DNA of 64,000 nt from Nocardia vinacea (GTDB taxonomy: Bacteria > Actinomycetota > Actinomycetes > Mycobacteriales > Mycobacteriaceae): the NCBI RefSeq assembly GCF_035920345.1, contig NZ_CP109149.1, forward strand, positions 4,712,001 through 4,776,000, written 5' to 3'. The notes beneath the pieces were generated by a model. That model was not told the DNA's origin. It saw only the letters and a program-made list of their open reading frames with translations, and ran no database searches. Shown here piece by piece: positions 18,118 to 27,889 of the stretch; position 1 is the first letter of the stretch, and each line of letters begins with the position of its first letter. The position numbers and the translations under genes are program-made.

Positions 18118-20391
18118 TCACGACTTCGCCAGGTACTCCAGGCGTTCGGCGTCCACGGCGGCGTGCATCATGGTGGCTAGGCCAGGGTGGTGGTGGAGGC
18201 CTGGGTCGGATTCGACTACTTGGCGGGCGAGGTCTTGGGCGGCGGTGATGACTTCGAGATCGTCGAGCAGGGAGAGCAGGCGCAGCGAGCGGGCGGTGCC
18301 GGATTGGGCGGCGCCGAGGACGTCGCCTTCGCGGCGTTGGCGCAGGTCGAGGACGGCGAGTTCGAAGCCGTCGGTGGTGGCGGCGACGGCGTCGAGGCGG
18401 GCCATGGCGGTGCCGGTGGGGCCCGCGTCGGTGATGAGCAGGCACAGGCCGGGGTGTTTGCCGCGGCCGATGCGGCCGCGCAACTGATGCAGCTGGCTGA
18501 CACCGAAGCGGTCCGCGTCCACGATGACCATGACGGTCGCATTCGGGACGTCGACGCCGACCTCCACGACCGTTGTGCAGACGAGCACATCGATGTCGCC
18601 ATCGTTGAATGCGCGCATCACCTGGTCTTTTTCATCGGTCGGGAGCCTGCCGTGCAGCAGGCCGACCCGGACGCTCGCGAGCGGACCGGTGCGCAGCATG
18701 TCGAAGACCTCGAGAGCGGCGGCCGTGGTCGGGCCTTCCTTCTCCTCGGCCTTACCGGACTTCTTGCCGTTGCGGGCCTTGCCGTTCTCCTCGTCGTCGC
18801 CGATGCGCGAGCACACCACATAGGCCTGCCGACCGGCGCCGACCTCCTCGAGAATGCGTTCCCAGGCCCGGTCGACCCAGTTCGGATGCTGTTTGCGCGG
18901 CACCACCTTCGACACGATCGGCGAGCGGCCGCGGGGCAGCTGGGTGAGGGTTGAGGTCTCCAGATCTCCGAGGGTGGTCATGGCGATGGTACGGGGAATC
19001 GGGGTCGCGGTCATGACGAGCAGATGCGGGCTGGTGCCGGATTTCGCCTTGGCGCGCAACGCATCCCGCTGCTCGACACCGAACCGATGTTGTTCGTCGA
19101 CGATCACCATGCCGAGATCGAAGAACTCCACCGCGTCCTGGATGAGCGCGTGCGTGCCGATCACGATGCCCGCGTCGCCGGTCACCACATCCAGTAGCGC
19201 GGCCTTCTTCGCCGACGCCGACATCGAGCCGGTCACCAGTACCACCTTGGTCGCGTTGTCGGCGGCGCCGAGTTCACCGGCGGTGCCGAGATCGCCCAGC
19301 ATGGCGCGCAGCGACCGATAGTGTTGGGCGGCTAGTACTTCCGTGGGCGCGAGCAGCGCGCATTGCTGGCCGGCATCGACCACCTGCAGCATGGCGTGCA
19401 GTGCGACGATGGTCTTGCCCGACCCCACCTCACCCTGCAATAGCCGGTGCATCGGATGACTGCGTGCGAGATCGTCGGAGATCTCCGCGATCACCTGCTG
19501 CTGCCCCTCGGTCAGTTCGAAAGGCAGGCGGGTGTCGAAAGCCGCTGCGATACCGTCGGATCGGGGCGGACACGGCCGGGCCACTCGTGCCTCCGCGTCG
19601 TGTCGCCGCTCGGCGAGGACCAGTTGTAGGGCCAGCGCCTCGTCGAAACGCAAACGCTCCCTGGCCTGTTCGATATCGGACTTGCGTTCGGGCAGGTGGA
19701 TCAGGCGCAGTGCGTCGGAGATCTTCATCAACGCGCGGTCGTCGCGCAGATCGCTCGGCAGCGGATCGTCGATCGGGTCGAGCTGGTCGAGTACTTGCCG
19801 GACACAGGCGAGCAGATCCCAGCTCTGCACTTTCGCGGTCGCGGGGTATACCGGGATGTATTCCCGTTCGAAGAACGAGACATCCACTCCCCCTTTATCT
19901 TTCGCGCTCTGCGCCAATCCGCGCAAGGCGCCGCCGCCGCGCACCGAGGTGAGGTTCTCGATCGAATCCTCTTCCTTCTCGGGCAGGATCAGATAATCGG
20001 GATGTGAGAGGTTCCAGCGGTCCGGGCGCCACCAGTGCACGGTGCCCGACATCATGGCCCGGACTCCTTCGCGGACAAGGTAACTCACCTTGTCGCCGTT
20101 GAAGAAGGTGATATCGATGGGGGCGACCGAACCGGTGTCGAGGGCGACCTTGAGCAGTCGCCCCCTGCGGTTCTTCATCGGGCGCAGTTCGGTTTTCGTC
20201 ACCCGGCCGATGACGGTAATGTGCGCGCCCTCCTCCGGTTGCTCCTGGGTGAGCGGCTGGCCCTGGGTGGCGTAGCGCAATGGGTAGTGCCGCAACAGAT
20301 CCTCGACGGTGTGCATGTCGAAGGCATCGGCGAGCGGCTCGGCCGCCTTCACGCCGAGCAGGTGGTCCAGCCGATCGCTGAGTGTCGCCAT
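18118..20391 (-). CDS. recG: ATP-dependent DNA helicase RecG
   Basis: Branch-migration helicase that remodels stalled replication forks and recombination intermediates. The 757-residue protein has an N-terminal wedge/OB domain (HITVIGRVTKTELRP), Walker A GEVGSGKT at 320-327, the DEQH box (VDEQHRFGVEQRDALR) at 432-435, TATPIPRT, and the C-terminal helicase motif QLRGRIGRGKHPG. A short Lys/Glu-rich insert (NGKARNGKKSGKAEEKEG) sits in the second helicase lobe. The upstream FakA-like gene ends four bases before its start, so the two are coupled. Confidence 0.97.
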   Translation of the reverse strand: MATLSDRLDHLLGVKAAEPLADAFDMHTVEDLLRHYPLRYATQGQPLTQEQPEEGAHITVIGRVTKTELRPMKNRRGRLLKVALDTGSVAPIDITFFNGDKVSYLVREGVRAMMSGTVHWWRPDRWNLSHPDYLILPEKEEDSIENLTSVRGGGALRGLAQSAKDKGGVDVSFFEREYIPVYPATAKVQSWDLLACVRQVLDQLDPIDDPLPSDLRDDRALMKISDALRLIHLPERKSDIEQARERLRFDEALALQLVLAERRHDAEARVARPCPPRSDGIAAAFDTRLPFELTEGQQQVIAEISDDLARSHPMHRLLQGEVGSGKTIVALHAMLQVVDAGQQCALLAPTEVLAAQHYRSLRAMLGDLGTAGELGAADNATKVVLVTGSMSASAKKAALLDVVTGDAGIVIGTHALIQDAVEFFDLGMVIVDEQHRFGVEQRDALRAKAKSGTSPHLLVMTATPIPRTIAMTTLGDLETSTLTQLPRGRSPIVSKVVPRKQHPNWVDRAWERILEEVGAGRQAYVVCSRIGDDEENGKARNGKKSGKAEEKEGPTTAAALEVFDMLRTGPLASVRVGLLHGRLPTDEKDQVMRAFNDGDIDVLVCTTVVEVGVDVPNATVMVIVDADRFGVSQLHQLRGRIGRGKHPGLCLLITDAGPTGTAMARLDAVAATTDGFELAVLDLRQRREGDVLGAAQSGTARSLRLLSLLDDLEVITAAQDLARQVVESDPGLHHHPGLATMMHAAVDAERLEYLAKS

Positions 20392-20395
20392 ATCC

Positions 20396-22714
20396 CTATT
20401 CCACCCCTATCTGCACCAGATCCGCTTGCTGCCCACCGGAATACACAATCACCTCGACGCCGGGGAAACCGTTCGCGATATGCGCGGCCAGTTCGTCCGC
20501 GAGTCCAGCAGGGGCCGCCACACCCATGAGCAAAGTGACCAGCTCACCGCCGAAGGCGAGCATCCGGTCGAGCAGGGTCCGGCCCGCGGTCGGCACATCC
20601 CGGCCGATCACCACGACATCGTGACCGACCAGCCCCAGCCCATCACCGGCCTCGCAGGTGCCGACCATGGTGAGCGCCCGTTCTGTCGCGGCGCGCAATG
20701 ATCCCCATCGGGTCGCGGCCGCCGCTTCCGACATGGCGAACGCATCGTCCACCGCGATCCGGCCGCAATCGTGCACCGCCAGCGCCGCCAACCCCTGCAC
20801 CATGGACCCGCTCGGCAACAACAACACGTCCCGATGCACGTCACGCGCCGCAACACCGACCGCAACCAACTCGTGCGCGGGCAGCGCGCCATTCGGCAGC
20901 ACCAACACCTCCCGATTCGGCAGCCGGCGAATCGCCGCAAGCAGCGCCGCACCGGTCACCGGCCCGTCACCGCCGAGCACCACCGCACCCCCGGCCTCGA
21001 AAAGCGCCGCCGCGCCATCTCCCGATGCGACAGCCAGGACGGCGCGGTCCGCGGGACCGTCATGATCGGGTCCGATGGGCGGTGTTGCAACGGATCCGAT
21101 GGTCGTGCGGGGAGCTTCGGCACGCGCGGGCGCATCAGGGTGTGCAACGCCTCCATGCTGTGCGGCGGCATCGGCGCGACCCGCACCATCGGCCGGGGCT
21201 ACATCGCGGTGCCCAGCAGCATCAGTACGTGCGGGCTCGACCGCGCGTCCGACACCACCACGCTGCCCTGCGGCACCAGCGCGACCCGCAACGTCGGCGG
21301 GGGCTGTATCAGGGTGCCCGACGCCCTCAGCGTGGTCGGCAAAGTCGGCGTCCGGGATTTTGCCCGAGTGCGCGGCCGCACCCGAGTGCGCGGCCGCATC
21401 GGAGGGCGCAGGTGTTGGGCGGGCGGTGATGGTGAAGCTTTCGATGTGGATGGCGCTGAGGGTGCCGGTGGCGATACCTGCTTCTACGGCGGCGCCCGCG
21501 TCGGCGCAGTGGACGTGCGCGGACCAGGAGCCCGCACCGTCGCCGACGACCACCACCGAGTCGCCGAGGTCGGCGAGACGATCGCGGAGGCGGGCGATTC
21601 GTCGGTCGTCGGTGTCCGACAGGAGGTACATCACCTCGAAGTGGGGTTCGGCACTGTTCAGGGTTTCGGCACAGCTGCCGTGCGGTTCGGCGTCGGCCCG
21701 CGGTGCGGAATCGGCAGCCGGTGCGGCGGTGGCACGATCAACTCCTGCCTGGTCACCAGCGAATACGAAGTCGCCGCGCACGTACGCCGGCCGATCGGGT
21801 GTCTCGCCGAGGGTGACCGCGACCAGACTGTCGAGCAGCACGACCAACCCGCGCGCACCCGCATCGACCACCCCTGCCTCGCGCAGCACGCCGAGCTGGG
21901 CGGGCGTATCACCGAGCGCCTCGGCAGCACCGTCGGCCGCCGCCACCGCCACCTCGGCCAGGGCGGATTCCGGAGAGGCCGCAGCACATTCCGCTGCCCG
22001 CTCCAGGACGGTCAGGATGGTCCCCTCGACCGGCACACTCAGCGATTCCCGAACCAGCGCCGATGCCGTGGCCAGCGCGTAACGCAACGTCCGCGCGGTC
22101 AGCGGCCCCCCGCGCGCCGCCTCGGCAATTCCCCGCAGCACCTGCGACAGAATGATCCCGGAATTCCCGCGCGCCCCGAGCGTCGCCCCCCGCGCCATCG
22201 CCGCAGCCACATCGTGCGTCGAGAGCGAGTCACCTGGTTCGTGATACCCGCTCGCCACCCCTGCGCTGGAGGCATTCCGCGAACTCCCGTTCCCCGCAGT
22301 ACCAGGCGGAGTCGGGCGATCGACACCGGTCGTGGCAATAGCTCGGTCCGCGAACTCCCCCGGCGACGTCGCAGGGGGGTGCGATATTGCGGCACCGCCG
22401 TCCGATTTCGCGCCATTGCGGACCGCCCCAGCATCTGCTGCATAACCGTCGGCCACGAAACCATCCGATCGCTCGGACCCGCGCGCCGATATCACCGCGG
22501 CATCCGCGGCCTGCATTGCCGCTCGCATGGTGGCGAGCATGTTCGTACCGGTATCGGCGTCGGCGATGGGGAAGACGTTGAGGGCGTTGATCTCCTCGCG
22601 ACGCTGCTGTAGGCCTTCGAGGCAGATGCGGCCCCAATGCAGCAGGGCCGGGCCGTTCAGTTCATTCGGACCGGCAACGGCAGGCAGACCCGCGTCAGGG
22701 CCATCGCCCATCAT
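20396..22714 (-). CDS. DAK2-domain, FakA-like protein with two disordered inserts
   Basis: Relative of FakA/YloV, the kinase of the fatty-acid kinase system, and of mycobacterial Rv2974c/Rv2975c. The N-terminal DhaL/DAK2 nucleotide domain is marked by NVFPIADADTGTNM and ARGATLGARGNSGIILSQ. A C-terminal FakA-type domain ends the protein. FakA proteins are about 550 residues; this one is about 772. The excess lies in two Ala/Gly/Asp/His-rich inserts, one inside the DAK2 domain and one at about 21053-21415. The ATG at 22714 is preferred over 22777. Whether it acts with a FakB partner is not visible here. Confidence 0.82.
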   Translation of the reverse strand: MMGDGPDAGLPAVAGPNELNGPALLHWGRICLEGLQQRREEINALNVFPIADADTGTNMLATMRAAMQAADAAVISARGSERSDGFVADGYAADAGAVRNGAKSDGGAAISHPPATSPGEFADRAIATTGVDRPTPPGTAGNGSSRNASSAGVASGYHEPGDSLSTHDVAAAMARGATLGARGNSGIILSQVLRGIAEAARGGPLTARTLRYALATASALVRESLSVPVEGTILTVLERAAECAAASPESALAEVAVAAADGAAEALGDTPAQLGVLREAGVVDAGARGLVVLLDSLVAVTLGETPDRPAYVRGDFVFAGDQAGVDRATAAPAADSAPRADAEPHGSCAETLNSAEPHFEVMYLLSDTDDRRIARLRDRLADLGDSVVVVGDGAGSWSAHVHCADAGAAVEAGIATGTLSAIHIESFTITARPTPAPSDAAAHSGAAAHSGKIPDADFADHAEGVGHPDTAPADVAGRAGAAGQRGGVGRAVEPARTDAAGHRDVAPADGAGRADAAAQHGGVAHPDAPARAEAPRTTIGSVATPPIGPDHDGPADRAVLAVASGDGAAALFEAGGAVVLGGDGPVTGAALLAAIRRLPNREVLVLPNGALPAHELVAVGVAARDVHRDVLLLPSGSMVQGLAALAVHDCGRIAVDDAFAMSEAAAATRWGSLRAATERALTMVGTCEAGDGLGLVGHDVVVIGRDVPTAGRTLLDRMLAFGGELVTLLMGVAAPAGLADELAAHIANGFPGVEVIVYSGGQQADLVQIGVE

Positions 22715-23072
22715 GTCCCGCACTCCGGGCACCGCCACCTCTCTCCGCGATCGTTCACACCGCCGTGCCACCCGCACCCAAGCGACTGCTGGCAGATCGC
22801 TCGAAAGGTTCTGCCACCGTTGGCCAGGTTAGCTGGCGATACCGACAGTCGATCGGCGACACCGATCCACTACCATCGGGTGTGCCCACGGGTCGTCGGT
22901 TCATGACCCGGTTTGGCGGATCCGGGCGCCGCCAGCTACCCTTGCAGGGTTGCCTAGCGCGGCCGAGAGGGTTCGCGCTGGCCGACGTCAGTCGGCAGGG
23001 CATTAAGACATTGTTTCCGGACATGCTGCCGACGTGCGGCGGTCCCCACATGACATGAAGGAGTTCGCGACT

Positions 23073-23264
23073 ATGGCTGCCGTCTGCGACGTCTGCGCCA
23101 AGGGCCCCGGCTTCGGGAAGTCGGTCTCGCACTCGCACCGGCGTACCAACCGTCGTTGGAACCCGAACATCCAGACCGTGCGCGCACAGGTCGCGCCGGG
23201 CAACACCCGCCGCATGAACGTGTGCACCTCCTGCCTGAAGGCGGGCAAGGTCGTTCGCGGCTGA
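23073..23264 (+). CDS. rpmB: 50S ribosomal protein bL28
   Basis: Large-subunit ribosomal protein. The 63 residues begin [18 protein letters not shown] and hold [16 protein letters not shown], both typical of bL28. The CDVC and CTSC pairs mark the zinc-binding form. The ATG at 23073 has AAGGAG about 10 bases upstream; an in-frame ATG at 23034 would add a non-homologous leader. A strong hairpin follows the gene. It is divergent from the FakA-like gene, and their 358-bp gap shows nothing beyond presumed promoters. Confidence 0.96.
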   Translation: MAAVCDVCAKGPGFGKSVSHSHRRTNRRWNPNIQTVRAQVAPGNTRRMNVCTSCLKAGKVVRG

Positions 23265-23283
23265 TTCACCCAGAGACCGACAT

Positions 23284-23314
23284 ACGCCCCGACACCACTA
23301 GGTGCTCGGGGCGT
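23284..23314 (+). terminator. Rho-independent-type terminator after rpmB
   Basis: ACGCCCCGA and TCGGGGCGT form a 9-bp stem enclosing a smaller CACC-ACTA-GGTG hairpin, 20 bases after the rpmB stop. Confidence 0.75.
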
Positions 23315-23358
23315 AGTCATCTGCGGACGCTGGTCATCGATGACCGCCCTCGGCAACG

Positions 23359-23859
23359 ATGGTCTCCATGACCAGGCCCGCCTGGCGCATAGCCCCACTC
23401 GTCGCCGAATACGTCCACGGCCTCGCCGAATGCCATATCGCCTGCTGGCGTGAGGCCTATCGGGGCCTGGTCCCCGACCACATCCTGGATGCGTTCGAGG
23501 TCGACCGCCGCGCGGAGCAGTGGGAACGCGTCCGGGTCCGCAACCCGGGCAGCGCCTATGTCGCCCTCGTCGACGACGAGGTGATCGGCTTCTCGTGTGC
23601 GACCGCGTCACGCGACGAATCGCCGGTCACCCCAACCGAACTCAACGCCCTCTATGTCCGCGCCGCCTGGTACGGCACCGGCGTCGCCCACGATCTCATC
23701 CGCGCGGCCGTAGCACCCGACATCCCGTGCTCTCTCTGGGTCTTCGAGAAGAACCCACGCGCCCAGGCCTTTTACCGCAAACACGGCTTCGAACTCGACG
23801 GCACCAGCCGCATCGAGGCCTTCACCCCTGCCATCGAAGTCCGCATGGTCCGCCTCTGA
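23359..23859 (+). CDS. GNAT-family N-acetyltransferase
   Basis: Acetyl-CoA-dependent acyltransferase of unknown substrate. The acetyl-CoA pocket is seen as ELNALYVRAAWYGTGVAHDLI (motif A, with the variant loop WYGTGVA), followed by motif B NPRAQAFYRKHGFELDG near the C-terminus. The 166-residue length is usual. ATG codons at 23359 and 23368 are both possible, and neither has a clear Shine-Dalgarno. It lies 45 bp past the rpmB terminator and 39 bp before the enoyl-CoA hydratase gene. Confidence 0.85.
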   Translation: MVSMTRPAWRIAPLVAEYVHGLAECHIACWREAYRGLVPDHILDAFEVDRRAEQWERVRVRNPGSAYVALVDDEVIGFSCATASRDESPVTPTELNALYVRAAWYGTGVAHDLIRAAVAPDIPCSLWVFEKNPRAQAFYRKHGFELDGTSRIEAFTPAIEVRMVRL

Positions 23860-23898
23860 CCGGAAGACGACTCGGGGCGGGAAGCTAATGTGCTGGCC

Positions 23899-24681
23899 AT
23901 GACTTCCACGCACACCGAGTACGTCACCGTCGTCGACGGCGTACTACAGATCACCATCTCGACCGCCGCGAACGGCACCTCCCTGGACTTCGCGGGCATC
24001 AATGCGGGCACCGAGGCATTGCGGTCGGCCGACCGCGAGATCGGAGCCGTCCTGCTGACGGGCGCCGGACCGAACTTCTCCGCGGGTGGCAATGTGCGCG
24101 GTTTCGCGGCGGCCGAGGATCGGGCCGGTCATATCTATGGCCTCGCGACGGATCTGCACGAATTCGTGCGCGCGCTCGACGAGACCATCGTGCCCGTCGT
24201 CGCCGGGGTGCAGGGGTGGGCGGCCGGAGCCGGGATGAGCCTGGTGTGCGCGGCGGATATCGCGATCGGCGGCCCGAGCACCAAGCTGCGCCCGGCGTAT
24301 CCGGGCATCGCGTTGAGCCCGGACGGCGGCATGTCGTGGACGCTGCCGCGGATCGTCGGTGCTGGCCGCGCCCGCGAAATCCTGCTCACCGACGCGATTC
24401 TCGACGCCGAAACGGCGCTGCAGCTCGGCATCCTGAGTCGGCTCGTCGATGACGAGCAGGTACCGGCCGAGGCACTGGAGGTGGCCCGAACCCTCGCCAC
24501 TGGACCGCGATCCGCCTACGCGAGCATCAAATCGCTACTGGCACGGTCGAATTCGTCGACGCTGAGCGACCAGCTCGACTACGAGCGCGATGCCATCAGC
24601 GCCGCGGCGAACAGCCCGGCCGGGCGCGAGGGCGTGGATGCCTTCGTCGAGAAGCGCAAGCCCGACTACCAGAACCGGTAG
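23899..24681 (+). CDS. Enoyl-CoA hydratase/isomerase family protein
   Basis: Crotonase-fold enzyme of acyl-CoA metabolism. The oxyanion-hole stretches are LTGAGPNFSAGGNVRGF and VQGWAAGAGMSLVCAADI. The loop YPGIALSPDGGMSWTLPR has Asp where hydratases have the second catalytic Glu, and no Glu sits at the other hydratase position, so it resembles PaaG-type enoyl-CoA isomerases more than true hydratases. The ATG at 23899 is chosen; a GTG nine bases earlier is also open. Its stop abuts the stop of the convergent alpha/beta hydrolase with no gap. Confidence 0.85.
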   Translation: MTSTHTEYVTVVDGVLQITISTAANGTSLDFAGINAGTEALRSADREIGAVLLTGAGPNFSAGGNVRGFAAAEDRAGHIYGLATDLHEFVRALDETIVPVVAGVQGWAAGAGMSLVCAADIAIGGPSTKLRPAYPGIALSPDGGMSWTLPRIVGAGRAREILLTDAILDAETALQLGILSRLVDDEQVPAEALEVARTLATGPRSAYASIKSLLARSNSSTLSDQLDYERDAISAAANSPAGREGVDAFVEKRKPDYQNR

Positions 24682-25545
24682 CTAACCGCGCACCTGGAGC
24701 ACGAATTTCGCGACCGCGTCGGTGAACGAGTCATTGTCGTCACCGGCCGCGGTATGCGCCGCTCCGCCGATCTCGATCAGCTGCGCATGCGGCACCAATG
24801 CCTGGAATTCCGCGGCGCCTTCCGGCGTCACCACATCGGATTGCATGCCGCGCACCAGCAGCACGGGAATGGTGAGGGCGCGCGCGGCGGCTTCCAGCTG
24901 CGGGACCATTTCGCTCGCATCCTCGACGCGGTCGCCGAGCATATCCGGATCCCAATGCCAGTACCACCGGCCGTCGCGCTGGCGCAGATTGCGCAGCAGG
25001 CCGTCGGTGTTCTTGGGCCGTGGCCGATGCGGCATATATTCCGCGACCGCGTCGGCGGCCTGCTCGAGGCTGTCGAAGCCGTCGCGATGTTTGCCGAGGA
25101 AGTCGATCACCCGCGCGACACCGGCGGGTTCGGGTCGGGTGACGATGTCGACGAGCACCAGTGCGGTGATCGGCGCGCCGCCCGGATCCGCGGTGGTGAG
25201 CAGGCCGGTGATCCCGCCCATGCTCGCACCGACCACGACCGCGGGGGCAGCCAGCTGTTCGAGGACCGCCACCAGGTCCGCGACCATCGTGTGACGCCGG
25301 TAATCAGCGGTCGGCGACCATTCGCTGTCGCCGTGGCCGCGCGCGTCCAGCGTGACGACCCGCATGCCGGCGGCGGCCAGCTTCGCACCGGTCTGCTTCC
25401 ACGAGTGTCTGGTCTGACCACCACCGTGCAGAAACAGGACGAGCGGGCCGTCCGCCGGGCCGAACTGGTCGGCGGCCAGCTCGATCCCATCCGAACCGCG
25501 CAGTCGCAGCCGGATCGGACCGAGAAGGTTGTTCGCATTACTCAC
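24682..25545 (-). CDS. Alpha/beta-fold hydrolase
   Basis: Serine hydrolase of about 287 residues with unknown substrate. The nucleophile elbow is GASMGG (VVVGASMGGITGLL). HGGGQTRHSW gives the oxyanion hole, DARGHGDSEW follows, and the acid and base are probably Asp in GMQSDVVT and His in GGAAHTAAGDD. The fold and motifs resemble epoxide-hydrolase or haloperoxidase-like enzymes, but the two cap tyrosines of epoxide hydrolases were not identified. It is convergent with the crotonase-fold gene. Confidence 0.85.
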   Translation of the reverse strand: MSNANNLLGPIRLRLRGSDGIELAADQFGPADGPLVLFLHGGGQTRHSWKQTGAKLAAAGMRVVTLDARGHGDSEWSPTADYRRHTMVADLVAVLEQLAAPAVVVGASMGGITGLLTTADPGGAPITALVLVDIVTRPEPAGVARVIDFLGKHRDGFDSLEQAADAVAEYMPHRPRPKNTDGLLRNLRQRDGRWYWHWDPDMLGDRVEDASEMVPQLEAAARALTIPVLLVRGMQSDVVTPEGAAEFQALVPHAQLIEIGGAAHTAAGDDNDSFTDAVAKFVLQVRG

Positions 25546-25602
25546 GATCCGAGGATCGCACAGTTACCGCTGGGGCTCATGCGAGCCCCGGTTAATGGGA
25601 CT

Positions 25603-25869
25603 TCAGCAGTCCCACTTGCCCTGCGCGCTGATGGTGTTCTGCAGCAGGCACGCGACCTTGGCATTCACCGAGGACGAGATGGTCGAGGAGCCATTGGAGG
25701 TGAATTCCTCGCCGACCGGAGCGGCGGTCTTCGGCGCGGAGGTCTCCGTGGCGGGCTCGAGCGGCAACCCGGCCGCATTCGCCGCCGCACTGCCGCCGGC
25801 CAGGGCCGCGCACAGGGCCAGCGTGGCGGTGGTGCCGCGCAGTGCGCCGCGAACGGTCTTGTTCTGCAT
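25603..25869 (-). CDS. Small secreted protein
   Basis: Not recognised. The 88-residue product has a classical Sec signal peptide: KTVRGALRG, then a hydrophobic core TATLALCAALAGGSAA, with probable cleavage after ANA-like residues near position 32. The mature part is about 55 residues, rich in Thr, Ser and Pro, with cysteines in KVACLLQ and at the C-terminus (KWDC), which may form a disulfide outside the cell. An AGAGGAG-like site (GTAGAGGAGC) precedes the ATG by about 8 bases. It stands alone between the hydrolase and ung. Confidence 0.75.
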   Translation of the reverse strand: MQNKTVRGALRGTTATLALCAALAGGSAAANAAGLPLEPATETSAPKTAAPVGEEFTSNGSSTISSSVNAKVACLLQNTISAQGKWDC

Positions 25870-25913
25870 GAAATTGTGCTCCTCTACTGTGTTTTAACCT
25901 CGACGCCCGAGAT

Positions 25914-26597
25914 CTAGGGCAGGCGCCAGTCAACAGGCTCGGCACCCAATTCGTCGAGTAGTTCATTCACTCGTGAGAAGGGTCGCGAACCAAAAAAGCC
26001 GCGCGAGGCCGACAGTGGTGACGGGTGCACGGATTCGATATAGGGCACCTCGGCCGCGGCCAGCTGCGGTTTAAGTGTCTGCGCATCACGACCCCACAGG
26101 ATCGCGACCAGCGGCTCGTCCCTGGCCACCAGCGCGCGAATCGCCTGATCGGTCACCGCCTCCCAGCCCTTGCCACGGTGCGAGGCGGGCTGTCCCGGCG
26201 AAACCGTCAGGACTCGGTTCAGCAGCAGTACGCCCTGATCCGACCACGGGCTCAAGTCGCCGTTGGACGGCGTCTGGTGGCCGAGGTCCTTGCTGTATTC
26301 GGCGAAGATATTGGCGAGGCTACGCGGCACCGGCGAAACATCGGGGGCGACAGAGAAACTCAGGCCCATCGGATGTCCGGCCGTCGGATACGGATCCTGG
26401 CCGACAATCAACACGCGCACCGCATCGAAGGGACGCTGAAAGGCGCGCAGCACATTCTCACCGGCCGGTAGATAACCACGGCCCGCCGCATTCTCCGCGC
26501 GCAGGAATTCGCCCATCGCCGAGATCTGCTCCGCAACCGGTTCGAGAGCCTTTGCCCAACCCGGATCCATGATTTCCGTCAGTGGTTTCGCGCCCAT
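25914..26597 (-). CDS. ung: Uracil-DNA glycosylase
   Basis: Removes uracil from DNA in base-excision repair (family 1). The water-activating motif GQDPYP and the DNA-intercalating loop [14 protein letters not shown] are intact. The 227-residue length is standard with the ATG at 26597 ([10 protein letters not shown]). Upstream codons in the same frame overlap thiL and are not homologous. It follows thiL by 11 bases, so they form an operon, as in mycobacteria. Confidence 0.97.
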   Translation of the reverse strand: MGAKPLTEIMDPGWAKALEPVAEQISAMGEFLRAENAAGRGYLPAGENVLRAFQRPFDAVRVLIVGQDPYPTAGHPMGLSFSVAPDVSPVPRSLANIFAEYSKDLGHQTPSNGDLSPWSDQGVLLLNRVLTVSPGQPASHRGKGWEAVTDQAIRALVARDEPLVAILWGRDAQTLKPQLAAAEVPYIESVHPSPLSASRGFFGSRPFSRVNELLDELGAEPVDWRLP

Positions 26598-26608
26598 GAC
26601 CGCACAAC

Positions 26609-27841
26609 CTATCGTGGCTCGGGCTCGGATGCCGAGTCCACCCCGCTGAACGATTCCCAGCCCCCACTGCCCGGATGCCGCGCACCGTCGACGGTGACAC
26701 CGTGACCTGCCAGCACCCGTCCGATCGGCACCCAACCGGGCGGCAGCTCCCGGTGCGCGGGCCAGGTTCCGGCGAACGCGTGATCCTCGCCGCCGGTCAG
26801 AATCCATTGCGCCGCATCGGCATCCAAACGCTGCGCGATCGTCGCCAGAGCCGGATCGCGCAATGTCTTCAAGTGGATATCGATGGCGACACCGGACGCC
26901 TCGGCGATATGGCCCAGATCCGCGAGCAATCCGTCCGAAATATCGGTGAGCGCGGTGGGTATCGCGGGCACTTCGGTGGCAGATCCGATGATGCCCTCCA
27001 CTCCGAACTCCACCGCGTGCTGATCCGACACCCCGACGCGCTCCGAGCCGAGTACGCCTTCCGCTGGGGACACTCCCGGGTTGTCTACTCCGGCAGCGGA
27101 ATCGGCGACTACAGCGAGCACAGCTGAATAGGGCGGCTGTGGGACCCGATGGGCCGCAAGCGCTTCGGCGGAGAATTCGTCTGCCGGATCGAATCCTGCG
27201 GTCAGCACTGCCAACCCCGCTGCGGACCAGCCGAGGCGACCGACCACCGCGACCGTATCCCCCACGCGTGCACCGGCTCTGGTGATCGGCGCGCGGCCGT
27301 CCAGATCACCGAAAGCGGTGACCGAGATGACCAGCTGCGGGCTGCGCACCACATCGCCGCCCGCGATGGAACCGCCCGCGCGACGCGCCTCGGCCCACAT
27401 CCCGTCGGTGAGCGCATCCACCAGCTCGAGCGGCGTATCGGCCGGACAGCCGAACGCCACCACGAATGCGGTCGGCACGGCACCCATAGCGACCACGTCG
27501 GCGGCATTCTGCGCGATGGCCTTGCGCCCGATATCGCGCGGACCGGACCAGTCGAGCCGGAAATGTCGATCCTGGATCAGCATGTCGGTGGTGACCACGA
27601 AACGGCCGTCCGGCGCGGCCACCAGGGCGGCGTCGTCACCGGGGCCGAGCAGCACGCCGGGCGCCTGCACCCGCCCCGAGTTGATCCGCTCGATCAGCGC
27701 GAACTCCCCCAGCTCACGCACTGTCTTCGGCCGTGTGCTGTCGCTGATGACCTGGTCCCTTCCCGGCGTCGTGCTGGCTGAAATCGCCCCGAGGGTACCC
27801 TTTCCAAGGCAATCGTGTACGACCAGGCCGGTGCGCGGCAT
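26609..27841 (-). CDS. thiL: Thiamine-monophosphate kinase with internal insert
   Basis: Phosphorylates thiamine monophosphate to thiamine diphosphate. Family motifs are [41 protein letters not shown] and [15 protein letters not shown]. About 45 extra residues (roughly 26955-27115) lie between AVLAVVADS and ALTDISDGL, rich in Gly, Val and Glu and absent from ordinary ThiL. The start is unclear: homology begins near [10 protein letters not shown], but the nearest standard codon in frame is the ATG at 27841, about 35 codons earlier. The gene is divergent from DUF3515 and couples to ung. Confidence 0.92.
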   Translation of the reverse strand: MPRTGLVVHDCLGKGTLGAISASTTPGRDQVISDSTRPKTVRELGEFALIERINSGRVQAPGVLLGPGDDAALVAAPDGRFVVTTDMLIQDRHFRLDWSGPRDIGRKAIAQNAADVVAMGAVPTAFVVAFGCPADTPLELVDALTDGMWAEARRAGGSIAGGDVVRSPQLVISVTAFGDLDGRAPITRAGARVGDTVAVVGRLGWSAAGLAVLTAGFDPADEFSAEALAAHRVPQPPYSAVLAVVADSAAGVDNPGVSPAEGVLGSERVGVSDQHAVEFGVEGIIGSATEVPAIPTALTDISDGLLADLGHIAEASGVAIDIHLKTLRDPALATIAQRLDADAAQWILTGGEDHAFAGTWPAHRELPPGWVPIGRVLAGHGVTVDGARHPGSGGWESFSGVDSASEPEPR

Positions 27842-27889
27842 CCATCCCCCAGGTGACCGGGCCCCACCAGCGCGAACAGGAAGGGATCG

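Noticed and set aside
20698..22612. Long plus-strand frames over the FakA-like gene
   Set aside because: They are antisense shadows; the minus frame has DAK2 motifs throughout.
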